A stretch of 64,000 nucleotides of DNA from Cellulosimicrobium terreum. Its GTDB lineage: Bacteria; Actinomycetota; Actinomycetes; Actinomycetales; Cellulomonadaceae. Positions within the stretch are counted from its first letter, which is position 1. Every line of letters begins with the position of its first letter. The stretch spans positions 124,001-188,000 of the forward strand of contig JACYFD010000005.1 of NCBI GenBank assembly GCA_014803435.1. The letters are read 5' to 3'. A program made the translations under genes and the position numbers. Shown here piece by piece: positions 1 to 9,758 of this stretch. The notes beneath the pieces are model-generated. The model did not search any database. It was given only the letters and a program-made list of their open reading frames with translations, and was not told the DNA's origin.

Positions 1-1
1 C

Positions 2-748
2 GTGCACCGCAAGCAGGCGTCGGTCTACGACGTCGCGCAGGTGCTGCCCGCCGCCGTCGGCGAGCTCGTCCTCAAGGAGGTCGACTCGCTGCGCAAGGCC
101 ACCGAGAACCCGGAGCGCCCGTACGTCGTCGTCCTGGGCGGCTCGAAGGTCTCCGACAAGCTCGGCGTCATCGCCAACCTGCTGACCAAGGCCGACCGCC
201 TCCTCATCGGTGGCGGCATGGTGTTCACGTTCCTCGCCGCCCAGGGTCACCAGGTCGGCAAGTCGCTCCTCGAGTCCGACCAGATCGACACGGTCAAGGG
301 CTACCTCGCGGACGCCGAGAAGAACGGCGTCGAGATCGTGCTGCCGACGGACATCGTCGCCGCGGAGGCGTTCGCCGCCGACGCGCCGCACGCAGTCGTC
401 GCGGCGGACGCGATCCCCGCGGACTCGATCGGCCTCGACATCGGCCCCGAGTCCGCGAAGCTCTTCGCGAGCAAGATCGCCGACGCGAAGACCGTCGTAT
501 GGAACGGCCCCGCCGGCGTCTTCGAGTTCGACGCGTTCTCGGGCGGGACCCGCGCGGTCGCGCAGGCGCTCGTCGACGCGACGGCGAACGGCGCGTTCAC
601 GATCGTCGGTGGCGGGGACTCCGCAGCGGCGGTCCGGATCCTCGGATTCGACGAGGCCGGCTTCAGCCACATCTCGACGGGTGGCGGCGCGAGCCTCGAG
701 TTCCTCGAGGGCAAGGACCTGCCGGGGATCTCGGTCCTCGAGGGCTGA
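2..748 (+). CDS. pgk: Phosphoglycerate kinase, C-terminal part (5' end outside window)
   Basis: This enzyme transfers a phosphate from 1,3-bisphosphoglycerate to ADP in lower glycolysis, in the cytoplasm. About 248 codons are visible, against roughly 400 for a full enzyme, so the N-terminal substrate-binding domain lies upstream of the window. The visible part is the nucleotide-binding domain: it holds the [15 protein letters not shown] segment near the start, [13 protein letters not shown] near residue 200 and the glycine-rich [14 protein letters not shown] end. The next gene is tpiA, the usual actinobacterial order after gap and pgk. The frame is open at base 2, so the first visible GTG is not a start. 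Confidence 0.97.
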   Translation: MHRKQASVYDVAQVLPAAVGELVLKEVDSLRKATENPERPYVVVLGGSKVSDKLGVIANLLTKADRLLIGGGMVFTFLAAQGHQVGKSLLESDQIDTVKGYLADAEKNGVEIVLPTDIVAAEAFAADAPHAVVAADAIPADSIGLDIGPESAKLFASKIADAKTVVWNGPAGVFEFDAFSGGTRAVAQALVDATANGAFTIVGGGDSAAAVRILGFDEAGFSHISTGGGASLEFLEGKDLPGISVLEG

Positions 749-771
749 CCTCCGTCCACGAACCACCCGCA

Positions 772-797
772 CGCGCCGCCCCCACGGGGGCGGCGCG
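772..797 (+). terminator. GC hairpin between pgk and tpiA
   Basis: Twelve perfectly paired bases (772-783 with 786-797) enclose a two-base turn. No U-tract follows, so it may be a weak terminator or an RNA-stability or processing stem between two genes that probably share a transcript. Confidence 0.5.
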
Positions 798-823
798 TCC
801 GACCAAGAGAGAAGACGAGTCAC

Positions 824-1618
824 GTGGCGAACACCCGTACCCCGCTGATGGCGGGCAACTGGAAGATGAACCTGGACCACCACCAGGCGACCCACACCGT
901 GCAGAAGCTGGCCTGGACGCTCAAGGACGCGAAGCACGACTACTCGACCGTCGAGGTCGCCGTGCTGCCGCCGTTCACGGACCTGCGCTCGGTGCAGACC
1001 CTCGTCGACGCCGACAAGCTCGACGTCCGCTACGGCGCTCAGGACGTCTCCGCGCACGCGTCGGGTGCCTACACGGGCGAGATCTCGGCGACGATGCTCG
1101 CCAAGCTCGGGGTGACGTACGTCGCTATCGGGCACTCGGAGCGACGTGAGTACCACGCCGAGTCCGACGCGCTCATCAACACGAAGATCGTTGCTGCCGT
1201 CGGTCAGGGCCTCGCGCCGATCCTGTGCGTCGGCGAGGGCCTCGACGTGCGCAAGGCCGGGCAGCAGATCCCGCACACGCTCGCCCAGCTCGAGGGCGCG
1301 CTCGCCGGTATCCCCGCGACGCAGCTGGAGAACCTGGTCGTCGCGTACGAGCCCGTCTGGGCCATCGGCACCGGTGAGGTCGCGACGCCCGAGGACGCCC
1401 AGGAGGTCTGCGGTGCGATCCGCGGCGCGCTCGGCGACCTGTACGACGCCGGTCTGGCAGACGCCACGCGGGTGCTGTACGGCGGGTCCGTGAAGTCGTC
1501 GAACGTGGCGGCGATCATGGCGAAGCCGGACGTCGACGGCGCGCTCGTCGGTGGCGCGAGCCTCGATCCCGAGGAGTTCGCCGCGATCGTGCGGTACCAG
1601 GCGCACGCCACGGCGTGA
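824..1618 (+). CDS. tpiA: Triosephosphate isomerase
   Basis: This enzyme interconverts dihydroxyacetone phosphate and glyceraldehyde 3-phosphate. The 264-residue protein has the family's usual length and all catalytic signatures: the GNWKMN motif with Lys14, His104 in GHSERR, Glu176 in [11 protein letters not shown], and the phosphate-binding YGGSVKSSN and GALVGGASL loops. The start is GTG, 9-10 bases after an AGAGAAGA-like ribosome-binding stretch. It follows pgk across a 75-base gap containing a hairpin and is followed by a strong stem-loop, so it probably ends the glycolytic operon. Confidence 0.98.
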   Translation: MANTRTPLMAGNWKMNLDHHQATHTVQKLAWTLKDAKHDYSTVEVAVLPPFTDLRSVQTLVDADKLDVRYGAQDVSAHASGAYTGEISATMLAKLGVTYVAIGHSERREYHAESDALINTKIVAAVGQGLAPILCVGEGLDVRKAGQQIPHTLAQLEGALAGIPATQLENLVVAYEPVWAIGTGEVATPEDAQEVCGAIRGALGDLYDAGLADATRVLYGGSVKSSNVAAIMAKPDVDGALVGGASLDPEEFAAIVRYQAHATA

Positions 1619-1625
1619 CCTGTCG

Positions 1626-1653
1626 GTGCGGGCCCCCGCGAGGGGGCCCGCAC
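1626..1653 (+). terminator. Stem-loop after tpiA
   Basis: A 12-bp GC-rich perfect stem (1626-1637 with 1642-1653) has a GCGA tetraloop, 8 bases after the tpiA stop. It lacks a U-tract, as many actinobacterial terminators do, and probably ends the pgk-tpiA transcript. Confidence 0.65.
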
Positions 1654-1786
1654 CCGGGCGCGGACGGGGTTCGCCGCATCACCCCCGCGTCGCCTACTCT
1701 TGACCCCTGTGTGACAGGTCACGCCTGCGCACGACAACCGGTCGGGCCGGCTCACGCCGGCCCACCCTGATCTCAAGGACGAACTC

Positions 1787-2029
1787 GTGGACGTGCTGCG
1801 CATCATCCTCATGGTCCTGCTGGTCATCACCAGCGGGTTCCTCATCCTGCTCGTGCTCATGCACAAGGGGAAGGGCGGGGGCCTGTCCGACATGTTCGGG
1901 GGCGGGATGTCGACCGCCGTCGGCAGCTCGGGTGTCGCGGAGCGCAACTTGAACCGGATCACGATCACCTTCGCGCTCGTCTGGGCGGTCGTCATCGTGC
2001 TCCTCGGCCTGATCACGAAGGTCAGCTGA
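1787..2029 (+). CDS. secG: Preprotein translocase subunit SecG
   Basis: SecG is the small accessory subunit of the SecYEG channel in the cytoplasmic membrane. The 80-residue protein has the family layout: an N-terminal membrane helix (about residues 3-25, LRIILMVLLVITSGFLILLV), the conserved cytoplasmic loop HKGKGGGLSDMFGGG, and a second helix near residues 55-77. The start is GTG preceded by CAAGGAC. The tpiA-secG order is common in actinobacteria. Confidence 0.95.
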   Translation: MDVLRIILMVLLVITSGFLILLVLMHKGKGGGLSDMFGGGMSTAVGSSGVAERNLNRITITFALVWAVVIVLLGLITKVS

Positions 2030-2129
2030 CACCACAGCACGACGGGGTGCGCGTCGCGGCGGCCTCGCTGAGACGCCGGATTGGCGCCGGATCGAGTGCC
2101 GACGTCGGCACGAGGACAGGGGAGAGCAC

Positions 2130-2477
2130 GTGGCAGGTGGTAACGCGATCCGAGGATCGCGCGTCGGTGCCGGGCCGCTGGGGGAGTCGGAGCGCGGCGA
2201 GATCGCACCACGCGTCCGCGTGTCCTACTGGTGCGCGAACGGGCACGAGACGCGCCCGAGCTTCTCCTCCGAGGTGGACATCGTCGCTCCCGAGTCCTGG
2301 GACTGCCCGCGCTGCGGCTTCCCCGCCGGCCTGGACCCGGAGAACCCGCCCTCGCCGTCCCGCAACGAGCCGTACAAGACGCACCTCGCCTACGTGAAGG
2401 AGCGGCGCTCGGACGCGGACGGCATCGCCATCCTCGACGAGGCGCTGGCGGCGCTGCGCGCACGCCGCGGCCGCTGA
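2130..2477 (+). CDS. rbpA: RNA polymerase-binding protein RbpA
   Basis: RbpA binds RNA polymerase and the principal sigma factor and stabilises the open complex; it is restricted to actinobacteria. The 115-residue protein shows the core zinc-binding or beta-barrel domain (YWCANGH near residue 33, CPRCGFPAGLD near residue 60) and the C-terminal sigma-interaction helix (THLAYVKERRSDADGIAILDEAL). The start is GTG, with AGGGGAGAG upstream. It converges with pgl across a long inverted repeat. Confidence 0.95.
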   Translation: MAGGNAIRGSRVGAGPLGESERGEIAPRVRVSYWCANGHETRPSFSSEVDIVAPESWDCPRCGFPAGLDPENPPSPSRNEPYKTHLAYVKERRSDADGIAILDEALAALRARRGR

Positions 2478-2496
2478 CCTCCGCTCAGCCGGACAC

Positions 2497-2541
2497 GCAC
2501 GAAGGCCTGGGTCAGGAGCTCCTGACCCAGGCCTTCCGTGC
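2497..2541. terminator. Bidirectional terminator between rbpA and pgl
   Basis: A near-perfect inverted repeat with arms of about 22 bases meets at 2518/2519, with one unpaired C in the right arm. It sits between convergent genes 20 bases after the rbpA stop and 7 before the pgl stop, so it can terminate both transcripts. Confidence 0.85.
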
Positions 2542-2547
2542 TTCTCG

Positions 2548-3321
2548 TCAGTGCGTGCCGTTGCCCGCGGCGTCGACATCCACGAGCCACAGCGTGCGCT
2601 CGCTTCCCCGCATACCCGCCGCGGGGGTCTCGTGGACCGGCGCGCCGCGGAGCGCGGCCGAGACTGCGGCCGCCTTCTCGGCGCCGGCGGCGACGACCCA
2701 GGCCTGGCGCGCGGCACCCAGAGCCTCGAACGTGAGCGTCACGCGCTCCGGCGGCGGCTTCGGGGACCCGTGCACACCGGCGGTGGTGACGCCGGTCAGG
2801 TCGAGGGCCGGGTGCCCGGGGAAGAGCGACGCGACGTGCCCGTCGGGACCCATGCCGAGCAGCAGGACGTCGAACGTGGGCACCTCGCCCGCCCCGTCGG
2901 CGTGCTCGGCCAGCGTGGCGGCGTAGGCTCGGGCCGACTCCTCCAGGGTCGTCACCTCGTCGGACGCCGGGACGGCGTGCACGTTCTCGGCGGGCAGCTG
3001 CGTCAGGTGGTCGAGGAGGGCCGAGCGCGCCTGCGTCTCGTTGCGGTCGGGGTGCCCGCCCGGGAGGAAGCGCTCGTCGCCCCACCACAGGTGGACCCCG
3101 GTCCAGTCGACCGCGTCCCGCACGGGATGCTCGCGCAGCGCCGCAAGGCTCGCGATGCCGACCGTGCCCCCGGTCAGCACCAGGTGCACCGGGCGCCGCA
3201 CGGACTGCAGGTCGAGGAGCCGGGTGACGAGCCGGGACGCGACCGCCTCGGCGAGCGTGGACGCGTCGGGGTGCACGACGACGAGCCGTGCGTGCGCGAC
3301 GTCGTGACCGTCGCCGGTCAT
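2548..3321 (-). CDS. pgl: 6-phosphogluconolactonase
   Basis: This enzyme hydrolyses 6-phosphoglucono-lactone to 6-phosphogluconate, the second oxidative step of the pentose phosphate pathway. The 257-residue protein has the SOL/DevB-type sequence: VLTGGTVGIASLAAL near residue 50, WWGDERFLPGGHPDRNE near residues 79-95, and LLGMGPDGHVASLFPGH near residue 155. Its ATG overlaps the opcA stop by four bases (ATGA), indicating translational coupling. It is the last gene of the minus-strand pentose-phosphate operon. Confidence 0.95.
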   Translation of the reverse strand: MTGDGHDVAHARLVVVHPDASTLAEAVASRLVTRLLDLQSVRRPVHLVLTGGTVGIASLAALREHPVRDAVDWTGVHLWWGDERFLPGGHPDRNETQARSALLDHLTQLPAENVHAVPASDEVTTLEESARAYAATLAEHADGAGEVPTFDVLLLGMGPDGHVASLFPGHPALDLTGVTTAGVHGSPKPPPERVTLTFEALGAARQAWVVAAGAEKAAAVSAALRGAPVHETPAAGMRGSERTLWLVDVDAAGNGTH

Positions 3322-4250
3322 GCGCCCACCTTCTGCAGCCCCTTGGTCAGGACGTCACCGTAGACCTCGTCCGGGTCGAGCCGGCGCAGCTCCTCCACGA
3401 GGGCCTCGCTGAGCGTGCGGATGGGGAGCGCGACGCGGCGGTCGGGCTTGCCGGGCTCGCTGATGGTGACCGTGCGCCCGTCGGGGCGGGAGAGCACGAT
3501 CTTCCCGTTCTTGCGCTCGAGGGTCACGCTGGTGATCGCCTGCGCGTCGTCGTGCCGGACGACGGTCGTGGGGCACGTCAGCCGACGACCGAGCCACGCC
3601 GCGAGGAGGTCGATCGACGTGTGGTGCGCCTGTCCCTCGACGACGACGGACGTGACCGGCTCGTACGGGGGCTGGTCGAGCGCGGCCGCGATGAGCCCAC
3701 GCCAGAGCGTGACGCGGGCCCACGCGAGGTCGGAGTCCCCGGCCCTGTAGGTCGACGCGAGCGAGGCCAGCGTCGCCTCGGGGTCGGGGGCCTGGATGGA
3801 GTCGGTGATGCGTCGCTGGGCCATCGCCCCGACGGGCTGGGACTCCGGCGACGCCGGCGGCTGGCCCGGCCACCAGACGACGATGGGTGCGTCCGGCAGC
3901 AGCAGCGGCATGACCAGCGTGTCGGCGTGCTCGACGGCGCGCCCGGTGGCCCGCAGGACGACGACCTCCGAGGCTCCGGCGTCGCCGCCGACGCGGATCT
4001 GGGCGTCGAGCCGGTCGCCGGTGCCCTTCCCGGCGTGCTCGGCGCTGGCCGGGGCGACCACGATCACGCGGCACGGGTGCTCGCGGCTCGCGTCGTTGGC
4101 GGCCTCGATCGACGGCTCCACGTCCGCGTCCTGGCAGATCACGATGAGCGTGAGCACGCGGCCGAGCGCGATCGCGCCGCCCTCGTCGCGCAGGCTCACG
4201 AGCCGCTTGTTCACGGCGTTGGTCGTCGTCTCCGGAAGGTCGATGATCAT
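3318..4250 (-). CDS. opcA: Glucose-6-phosphate dehydrogenase assembly protein OpcA
   Basis: OpcA is a redox-sensitive partner needed for full activity of glucose-6-phosphate dehydrogenase, described in cyanobacteria and actinobacteria. The 310-residue protein begins MIIDLPETTTNAVNKRL, a typical actinobacterial N-terminus, and contains the conserved PIVVWWPG segment near residue 130. The frame stays open upstream to 4493, but the ATG at 4250 has a GGAGGAA ribosome-binding site and matches the family start. It lies 88 bases after zwf and overlaps pgl by ATGA. Confidence 0.95.
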   Translation of the reverse strand: MIIDLPETTTNAVNKRLVSLRDEGGAIALGRVLTLIVICQDADVEPSIEAANDASREHPCRVIVVAPASAEHAGKGTGDRLDAQIRVGGDAGASEVVVLRATGRAVEHADTLVMPLLLPDAPIVVWWPGQPPASPESQPVGAMAQRRITDSIQAPDPEATLASLASTYRAGDSDLAWARVTLWRGLIAAALDQPPYEPVTSVVVEGQAHHTSIDLLAAWLGRRLTCPTTVVRHDDAQAITSVTLERKNGKIVLSRPDGRTVTISEPGKPDRRVALPIRTLSEALVEELRRLDPDEVYGDVLTKGLQKVGA

Positions 4251-4338
4251 CGCGGGTTCCTCCCCGGTCGCGTGGTCGTGGTGCTCGCGTGCACGCCCGG
4301 CGTGCGGCGCGGGGTCGTGCGGAGGGTCGTCCGGAAGG

Positions 4339-5880
4339 TCACGGTCGCCGCCAGGTGCGGCCGTCGCGCGCGAGCATCTCGTCGGCGGAGGCGGGCCCCC
4401 AGGTGCCGGAGCGGTACTGGTCGGGAGTGCCGTGCTCGGCCCAGTACGCCGTGATCGGGTCGAGGATCTTCCAGGAGAGCTCGACCTCCTCACGGGTCGG
4501 GAACAGCGGCGGGTCGCCGAGCAGGACGTCGAGGATGAGGCGCTCGTAGGCCTCCGGGGACGACTCGGTGAAGGAGTGCCCGTACCCGAAGTCCATGGTG
4601 ACGTCGCGCACCTCCATCGCGGTGCCCGGGACCTTCGCGCCGAACCGCATCGTCACGCCCTCGTCCGGCTGCACGCGGATCACGAGGGCGTTGTTGCCCA
4701 GCTCGGAGGCCTGGGAGGACTCGAACGGCAGGTGGGGTGCCTTCTTGAAGACGACGGCGACCTCGGTGACGCGCCGCCCGAGCCGCTTGCCCGTGCGCAG
4801 GTAGAAGGGGACGCCCGCCCAGCGGCGGTTGTCGATGTCGACGCGCACGGCCGCATAGGTCTCGGTGGAGGAGCCGGGGTCGATCCCGTCCTCGTCGAGG
4901 AACCCGATCACGTCCTCCCCGCCCTGGTTGCCCGCGGCGTACTGACCGCGAGCCGTGTGCTTGGAGATCTCACGGGGCAGCCGCACGGAGGACAGCACCT
5001 TGATCTTCTCCGCGCGCAGCTGGGTCGCGTCGAACGACACCGGCTCCTCCATCGCGACGAGCGCGAGGAGCTGCAGGAGGTGGTTCTGGATGACGTCGCG
5101 CGCGGCGCCGATGCCGTCGTAGTAGCCCGCGCGGCCACCGATGCCGATGTCCTCGGCCATGGTGATCTGGACGTGGTCGACGTAGCTCGCGTTCCAGATC
5201 GGCTCGAACATCTGGTTCGCGAAGCGCAGGGCGAGGAGGTTCTGGACCGTCTCCTTGCCGAGGTAGTGGTCGATGCGGAAGACGGCGTCCGGCGGGAAGA
5301 CCTCGGAGACGACGGCGTCGAGCTGGCGCGCACTCTCGAGGTCGTGCCCGAACGGCTTCTCGATGACGACACGGCGCCACGCCTCGCCCTCCGAGCGGGA
5401 CAGGCCCGACTCGGCGAGCTGACGGCAGACGAGGGGGAAGGCCCCCGGAGGCACCGACAGGTAGAAGGCGTGGTTGCCGCCGGTCCCGCGTTCCGCGTCG
5501 AGGGTCTCGACGGTCTGACGCAGGCGCTCGAAGGCCTCGGGGTCGTCGAACGTGCCCTGGACGAAGCGGATGCCCTCGGCCAGCTGGCGCCACGTCGCCT
5601 CGCGGAACGGGGTGCGCGCGTGCTCCCGCACCGCGTCGTGCACGACCTTGGCGAAGTCCTCGTCCTCCCAGTCGCGGCGGGCGAAGCCGGTCAGGGCGAA
5701 GCCGGGGGGCAGCAGCCCGCGGTTCGCGAGGTCGTACACGGCCGGCATGAGCTTCTTGCGCGCGAGGTCACCCGTCACGCCGAAGATGACGAGTCCGCAC
5801 GGACCTGCGATCCGCGGGAGCCGCAGGTCGAGAGGGTCGCGCAGGGGGTTGTGATCTGCCGTGATCTGGGCCGGTCTCAC
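4339..5880 (-). CDS. zwf: Glucose-6-phosphate 1-dehydrogenase
   Basis: This enzyme oxidises glucose 6-phosphate to 6-phosphoglucono-lactone with NADP+, the entry step of the oxidative pentose phosphate pathway. The 513-residue protein has the coenzyme motif GVTGDLARKK (residues 34-43), EKPFGHD (174-180) and the active-site RIDHYLGKE (202-210). The start is GTG. The gene lies between tal and opcA in a single-direction operon, so enzyme and assembly factor are made together. Confidence 0.98.
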   Translation of the reverse strand: MRPAQITADHNPLRDPLDLRLPRIAGPCGLVIFGVTGDLARKKLMPAVYDLANRGLLPPGFALTGFARRDWEDEDFAKVVHDAVREHARTPFREATWRQLAEGIRFVQGTFDDPEAFERLRQTVETLDAERGTGGNHAFYLSVPPGAFPLVCRQLAESGLSRSEGEAWRRVVIEKPFGHDLESARQLDAVVSEVFPPDAVFRIDHYLGKETVQNLLALRFANQMFEPIWNASYVDHVQITMAEDIGIGGRAGYYDGIGAARDVIQNHLLQLLALVAMEEPVSFDATQLRAEKIKVLSSVRLPREISKHTARGQYAAGNQGGEDVIGFLDEDGIDPGSSTETYAAVRVDIDNRRWAGVPFYLRTGKRLGRRVTEVAVVFKKAPHLPFESSQASELGNNALVIRVQPDEGVTMRFGAKVPGTAMEVRDVTMDFGYGHSFTESSPEAYERLILDVLLGDPPLFPTREEVELSWKILDPITAYWAEHGTPDQYRSGTWGPASADEMLARDGRTWRRP

Positions 5881-5987
5881 CTGTGGGCACCGTTTCGGTC
5901 GAGGGGACGTTGGAGACGATTCGGATCATAAGGTCGGTCGACGCGTGGGACGCTCGACGACCGGAGGTCGGACGCGTTGCCGACAGG

Positions 5988-7139
5988 TCAGGCGGTGGGG
6001 TCCGTGCCGGCGGCCCGGCGCAGCCCGGAGGCGGTGGTCTCGAGCAGCTCGGTCCAGCTGTCCTCGAACTTGCGCACGCCCTCCGTCTCGAGCGTGTCGG
6101 TGACCTCGACGAGGGAGACCCCGAGGTCCTCGATCGCCTCGATCGTGCCCCGCGCGGCGTCCGCCGTGCCGACGACCGTGTCGCCGCTCACGGCACCGTG
6201 GTCCGCGAAAGCCTCCAGCGTGGCCTCGGGCATCGTGTTGACGATCCCGTCGGTGACGAGCTGGTCCACGTACATCGTGTCCGGGTAGCTCGGGTTCTTC
6301 ACGCCGGTCGACGCCCAGAGCGGGCGCTGCGGGTTCGCACCCGACACGGCGAGCGAACGCCACCGGTCCGTCGCGCGGAACTCCTCGTAGGCCTCGAACG
6401 CGAGCCGGGCGTTGGCGATCGCCGCAGTCCCGCGCAGGTCGAGGGCCTCGGGCGACCCGATCTCCTCGAGGGCGGCGTCCACCGCGGTGTCGACGCGGGA
6501 GACGAAGAACGACGCGACGGACGCCACGGGGGCAAGGTCGATGCCCGCGTCGCGCGCGCGCTCGAGCCCGGTTGCGAAGGCGTCCATGACGGCGCGGTAA
6601 CGCGCGAGGGAGAAGATGAGCGTCACGTTGACGCTGATGCCCTGGGCGAGCGTGCGTGTGATCGCGTCGAGGCCCTCGACCGTCGCCGGGATCTTGATGA
6701 AGACGTTCGGCCTGTCGACCGTGGCCCACAGGCGCTCAGCTGTGGCGAGCGTGGCCTCGGTGTCCCGTGCGAGGCGCGGGTCCACCTCGATCGAGACCCG
6801 GCCGTCGACGCCGTCGGTCGCGTCGTAGACGGGGCGCAGGACGTCGGCCGCCGCGCGGACGTCGTCCGTGGTGATGCGCTCCACCGCGCTCTCGACGGCC
6901 GCGTCGTCCGTGCCTGCGGGGGCGAGCTCGGCGAGCTGGGCGTCGTACGCGTCACCCTTCGACAGGGCGGACGCGAAGATCGTGGGGTTCGTCGTGACGC
7001 CGACGACGCCACGACGCTCGACCAGGTCGGCCAGGTTGCCGGTCCGCAGGCGCTCGCGGGAGAGGTCGTCGAGCCAGATGGACACCCCGGCGTCCACGAG
7101 CTGGTCGATCGGTGCGGGGACTGTGGTCTGCTGCGTCAT
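5988..7139 (-). CDS. tal: Transaldolase
   Basis: Transaldolase moves a dihydroxyacetone unit from sedoheptulose 7-phosphate to glyceraldehyde 3-phosphate in the non-oxidative pentose phosphate pathway. The 383-residue protein is of the longer actinobacterial type. It contains the TTNPTIF motif (residues 49-55) and the Schiff-base lysine Lys149 in VFIKIPAT. The ATG start follows a GAGAGGATCTCC-type ribosome-binding stretch. It is separated from upstream tkt by about 120 bases holding a 12-bp stem-loop. Confidence 0.97.
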   Translation of the reverse strand: MTQQTTVPAPIDQLVDAGVSIWLDDLSRERLRTGNLADLVERRGVVGVTTNPTIFASALSKGDAYDAQLAELAPAGTDDAAVESAVERITTDDVRAAADVLRPVYDATDGVDGRVSIEVDPRLARDTEATLATAERLWATVDRPNVFIKIPATVEGLDAITRTLAQGISVNVTLIFSLARYRAVMDAFATGLERARDAGIDLAPVASVASFFVSRVDTAVDAALEEIGSPEALDLRGTAAIANARLAFEAYEEFRATDRWRSLAVSGANPQRPLWASTGVKNPSYPDTMYVDQLVTDGIVNTMPEATLEAFADHGAVSGDTVVGTADAARGTIEAIEDLGVSLVEVTDTLETEGVRKFEDSWTELLETTASGLRRAAGTDPTA

Positions 7140-7211
7140 CGGAGATCCTCTCGTCGTGCGAGTGCGGTCCCGGTCGGTGCCGATCGGCGTGCCGGCCGCG
7201 GTGGTCGAGCT

Positions 7212-7247
7212 CCGAGGTGGGGCACCGGGACCGGGGCCCCACCTCGG
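7212..7247 (-). terminator. Stem-loop between tkt and tal
   Basis: A 12-bp perfect stem (7212-7223 with 7236-7247) lies 13 bases after the tkt stop. It could partly terminate tkt transcription or set the tkt-to-tal ratio. A GGTCGGT sequence follows rather than a U-run on the tkt-reading strand, so read-through is likely. Confidence 0.5.
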
Positions 7248-7260
7248 AATCTACGGTCGG

Positions 7261-9423
7261 TCAGGCGAGGTCGCCAGTGCCGCCCTCGGCGGGCTTCGCG
7301 GGACCGCCCGGGGCGTCGCCGTCGCGTGCCGCCGCGATCGACTCACGGGCGGCTGCGGCGACCGCGTCCGCCGTGATCCCGAACTCGCGGTAGATCCGCT
7401 GGTAGTCGGCCGAGGCGCCGTAGTGCTCGATGCTCACGATCCGGCCGGCGTCGCCGACCAGCTCGCGCCAGCCCTGCGCCACGCCCGCCTCGACCGAGAC
7501 GCGCGCACGCACGGAGGCCGGCAGGACGGACTCGCGGTACGCGTCGTCCTGCAGGTCGAACCACTCGCGGCTCGGCATCGAGACGACGCGCGCGGAGATG
7601 CCCTCGGCGGCCAGCGCCTCGCGCGCCTCGACCGCGAGCTGCACCTCCGAGCCGGTCCCGAGCAGGATGACGTCCGGCGTGCCCTCGGCGTCGACCAGGA
7701 CGTAGGCGCCCTTCGCGGTCCCCGACGCGTCGGCGAAGCCGTCCTCGCCGCGCGGGAACGTCGGGACGTTCTGGCGCGTGAGGACGAGGCCGGCCGGGCG
7801 GTCGGTCGTCTCGAGCACGGTCCGCCAGGCCCAGGCGACCTCGTTGGCGTCCGCCGGACGCACGACGTCGAGCCCGGGGATCGCGCGCAGCGCGGCGAGG
7901 TGCTCGATCGGCTGGTGCGTCGGGCCGTCCTCGCCGAGGCCGATCGAGTCGTGGGTCCACACGAACGTCGTCGGGATCTGCATGAGCGCGGCGAGCCGCA
8001 CCGCGGGGCGCATGTAGTCGCTGAACGTGAGGAACGTGCCGCCGTAGGCGCGCGTGCCGCCGTGCAGGACGATCCCGTTGAGGATCGAGCCCATCGCGTG
8101 CTCGCGGATGCCGAAGTGCAGGGTGCGGCCGTACTCGTGACCCGGGAACTTCTTGGTCGCATGCTCGACGGGCACGAACGACGGCTCGCCGTCCATGGTC
8201 GTGTTGTTCGAGCCGGCGAGGTCGGCGGAGCCGCCCCAGAGCTCGGGCAGCACGTCCTTGAGCGCGGTCAGGACCTTGCCCGACGCGGAGCGCGTCGCGA
8301 CGGCCTTGCCGCTCTCGAACGTCGGCAGCGCGTCCGTCCAGCCCTCGGGGAGGGTCTGCGTCGCGAGGCGCTCGAGCAGCTCGACGCCCGCGGGCGATGC
8401 GGTCTGCCAGGCCTCGAACGCCGTGGCCCACGTGCCCTCGGGGTCCTTGTTGCGGTCGCCGACCGAGCGCGTGTGCGCCAGGACCGCGTCGTCGATCGCG
8501 AACGTCGCCTCGGGGTCGAGACCGAGCTCGACCTTCAGGCCGCGGACCTCGTCGGCGCCCATGGCCGAGCCGTGGATGCCACCGGTGTTCTGCTTGGTGG
8601 GCGACGGCCAGCCGATGATGGTGCGCAGGGCGATGATCGAGGGCTTGCCGGTCTCGGCCTTCGCGGCCTCGACGGCGGCGGCGAGGACGTCCACGTCCTC
8701 CGCGTACCCGGTCCCGCCACCCGTCCAGTCGACGCGCTGGGTGTGCCAGCCGTAGGCCTCGTACCGTGCGAGGACGTCCTCCGTGAACGCGATGTCGGTG
8801 TCGTCCTCGATGGAGATCTTGTTGTCGTCCCAGATCACGACGAGGTTGCCGAGCTGCTGGTGGCCGGCGAGCGAGGACGCCTCGGACGTCACGCCCTCCT
8901 GCAGGTCGCCGTCGGAGGCGATGACGTAGATGTGGTGGTCGAACGGCGACTCTCCGGGCGCGGCGTTCGGGTCGAGCAGACCCCGCTCGCGGCGGGAGGC
9001 GAAGGCCATGCCGACGGCGGACGCGAGGCCCTGGCCGAGCGGGCCGGTCGTGATCTCGACGCCGTTCGTGTGCTTGTACTCGGGGTGACCCGGGGTCTTC
9101 GAGCCCCAGGTGCGCAGGGCGGCGATGTCGTCCATCTCGAGGCCGTAGCCCGCGAGGAAGAGCTGCAGGTACAGCGTGAGGGACGAGTGGCCCGCGGAGA
9201 GCACGAACCGGTCGCGGCCGACCCAGTGCGAGTCGGCAGGGTCGTGGCGCATGACCTTCTGGAAGAGCAGGTAGGCCGCGGGTGCCAGGGAGATCGCGGT
9301 GCCGGGGTGGCCGTTGCCGACCTTCTCCACGGCGTCGGCGGCGAGCGCCTTGATCGTCTTGACGGCCTGGTCGTCCAGGTCCGTCCAGTCCAGGGGCGTG
9401 CGAGCAGGGGACAACGCGTTCAC
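7261..9423 (-). CDS. tkt: Transketolase
   Basis: This thiamine-diphosphate enzyme exchanges two-carbon units between sugar phosphates in the non-oxidative pentose phosphate pathway. The 720-residue length is usual. Visible signatures are [13 protein letters not shown] (about residues 36-48), the cofactor motif [19 protein letters not shown] near residue 169, and [19 protein letters not shown] near residue 495. The start is GTG ([13 protein letters not shown]). It is the promoter-proximal gene of the operon and diverges from ctaB across 335 bases. Confidence 0.98.
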   Translation of the reverse strand: MNALSPARTPLDWTDLDDQAVKTIKALAADAVEKVGNGHPGTAISLAPAAYLLFQKVMRHDPADSHWVGRDRFVLSAGHSSLTLYLQLFLAGYGLEMDDIAALRTWGSKTPGHPEYKHTNGVEITTGPLGQGLASAVGMAFASRRERGLLDPNAAPGESPFDHHIYVIASDGDLQEGVTSEASSLAGHQQLGNLVVIWDDNKISIEDDTDIAFTEDVLARYEAYGWHTQRVDWTGGGTGYAEDVDVLAAAVEAAKAETGKPSIIALRTIIGWPSPTKQNTGGIHGSAMGADEVRGLKVELGLDPEATFAIDDAVLAHTRSVGDRNKDPEGTWATAFEAWQTASPAGVELLERLATQTLPEGWTDALPTFESGKAVATRSASGKVLTALKDVLPELWGGSADLAGSNNTTMDGEPSFVPVEHATKKFPGHEYGRTLHFGIREHAMGSILNGIVLHGGTRAYGGTFLTFSDYMRPAVRLAALMQIPTTFVWTHDSIGLGEDGPTHQPIEHLAALRAIPGLDVVRPADANEVAWAWRTVLETTDRPAGLVLTRQNVPTFPRGEDGFADASGTAKGAYVLVDAEGTPDVILLGTGSEVQLAVEAREALAAEGISARVVSMPSREWFDLQDDAYRESVLPASVRARVSVEAGVAQGWRELVGDAGRIVSIEHYGASADYQRIYREFGITADAVAAAARESIAAARDGDAPGGPAKPAEGGTGDLA

Positions 9424-9758
9424 CGAACCTCATTCCTGTCCGGAGCGAGGCCCCGGAGCTTGGCGACAACTCGACGCAACCGTTGAACATATCCCTCGCC
9501 GGAGCGACGGGTGGCGCGGGCAGCACACGGGCTGGCCGCGCGGCACGGTTGCCCGTCCAGCGTATACGGGACCTGGCCGCCCGCCCGAGATCGCCCACCT
9601 GCTGGATGTTCGGTCGGATCTCACACCTTGCCCGGCGCGCTCCGGGCGGTCCGGCGTGCCCGGGCGACGTACGATGACGAGGCACGACCCGGGACGGTCG
9701 GCCCAGCGGGCCGGGGGGTCCCGGTCAGCCCACAGAGCGGAACGGAACCTCCACGCGC
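9424..9758. other. Divergent tkt/ctaB intergenic region
   Basis: This is a 335-base non-coding region between two divergently transcribed genes and must contain both promoters. A TACGAT hexamer at 9669-9674 is a plausible -10 element for ctaB. No strong dyad, riboswitch-like structure or small gene was recognised. Confidence 0.4.

Noticed and set aside
1626-1653. Riboswitch after tpiA
   Set aside because: A single perfect stem with a GCGA loop directly after a stop codon fits a terminator; no multi-helix aptamer is visible.
3796-5931. A 711-codon plus-strand open frame over opcA and zwf
   Set aside because: It is antisense to well-supported genes and shows no family signature.
6868-9486. 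An 872-codon plus-strand open frame over tal and tkt
   Set aside because: It is antisense to two certain metabolic genes, with arginine- and valine-biased composition and no recognisable motif.
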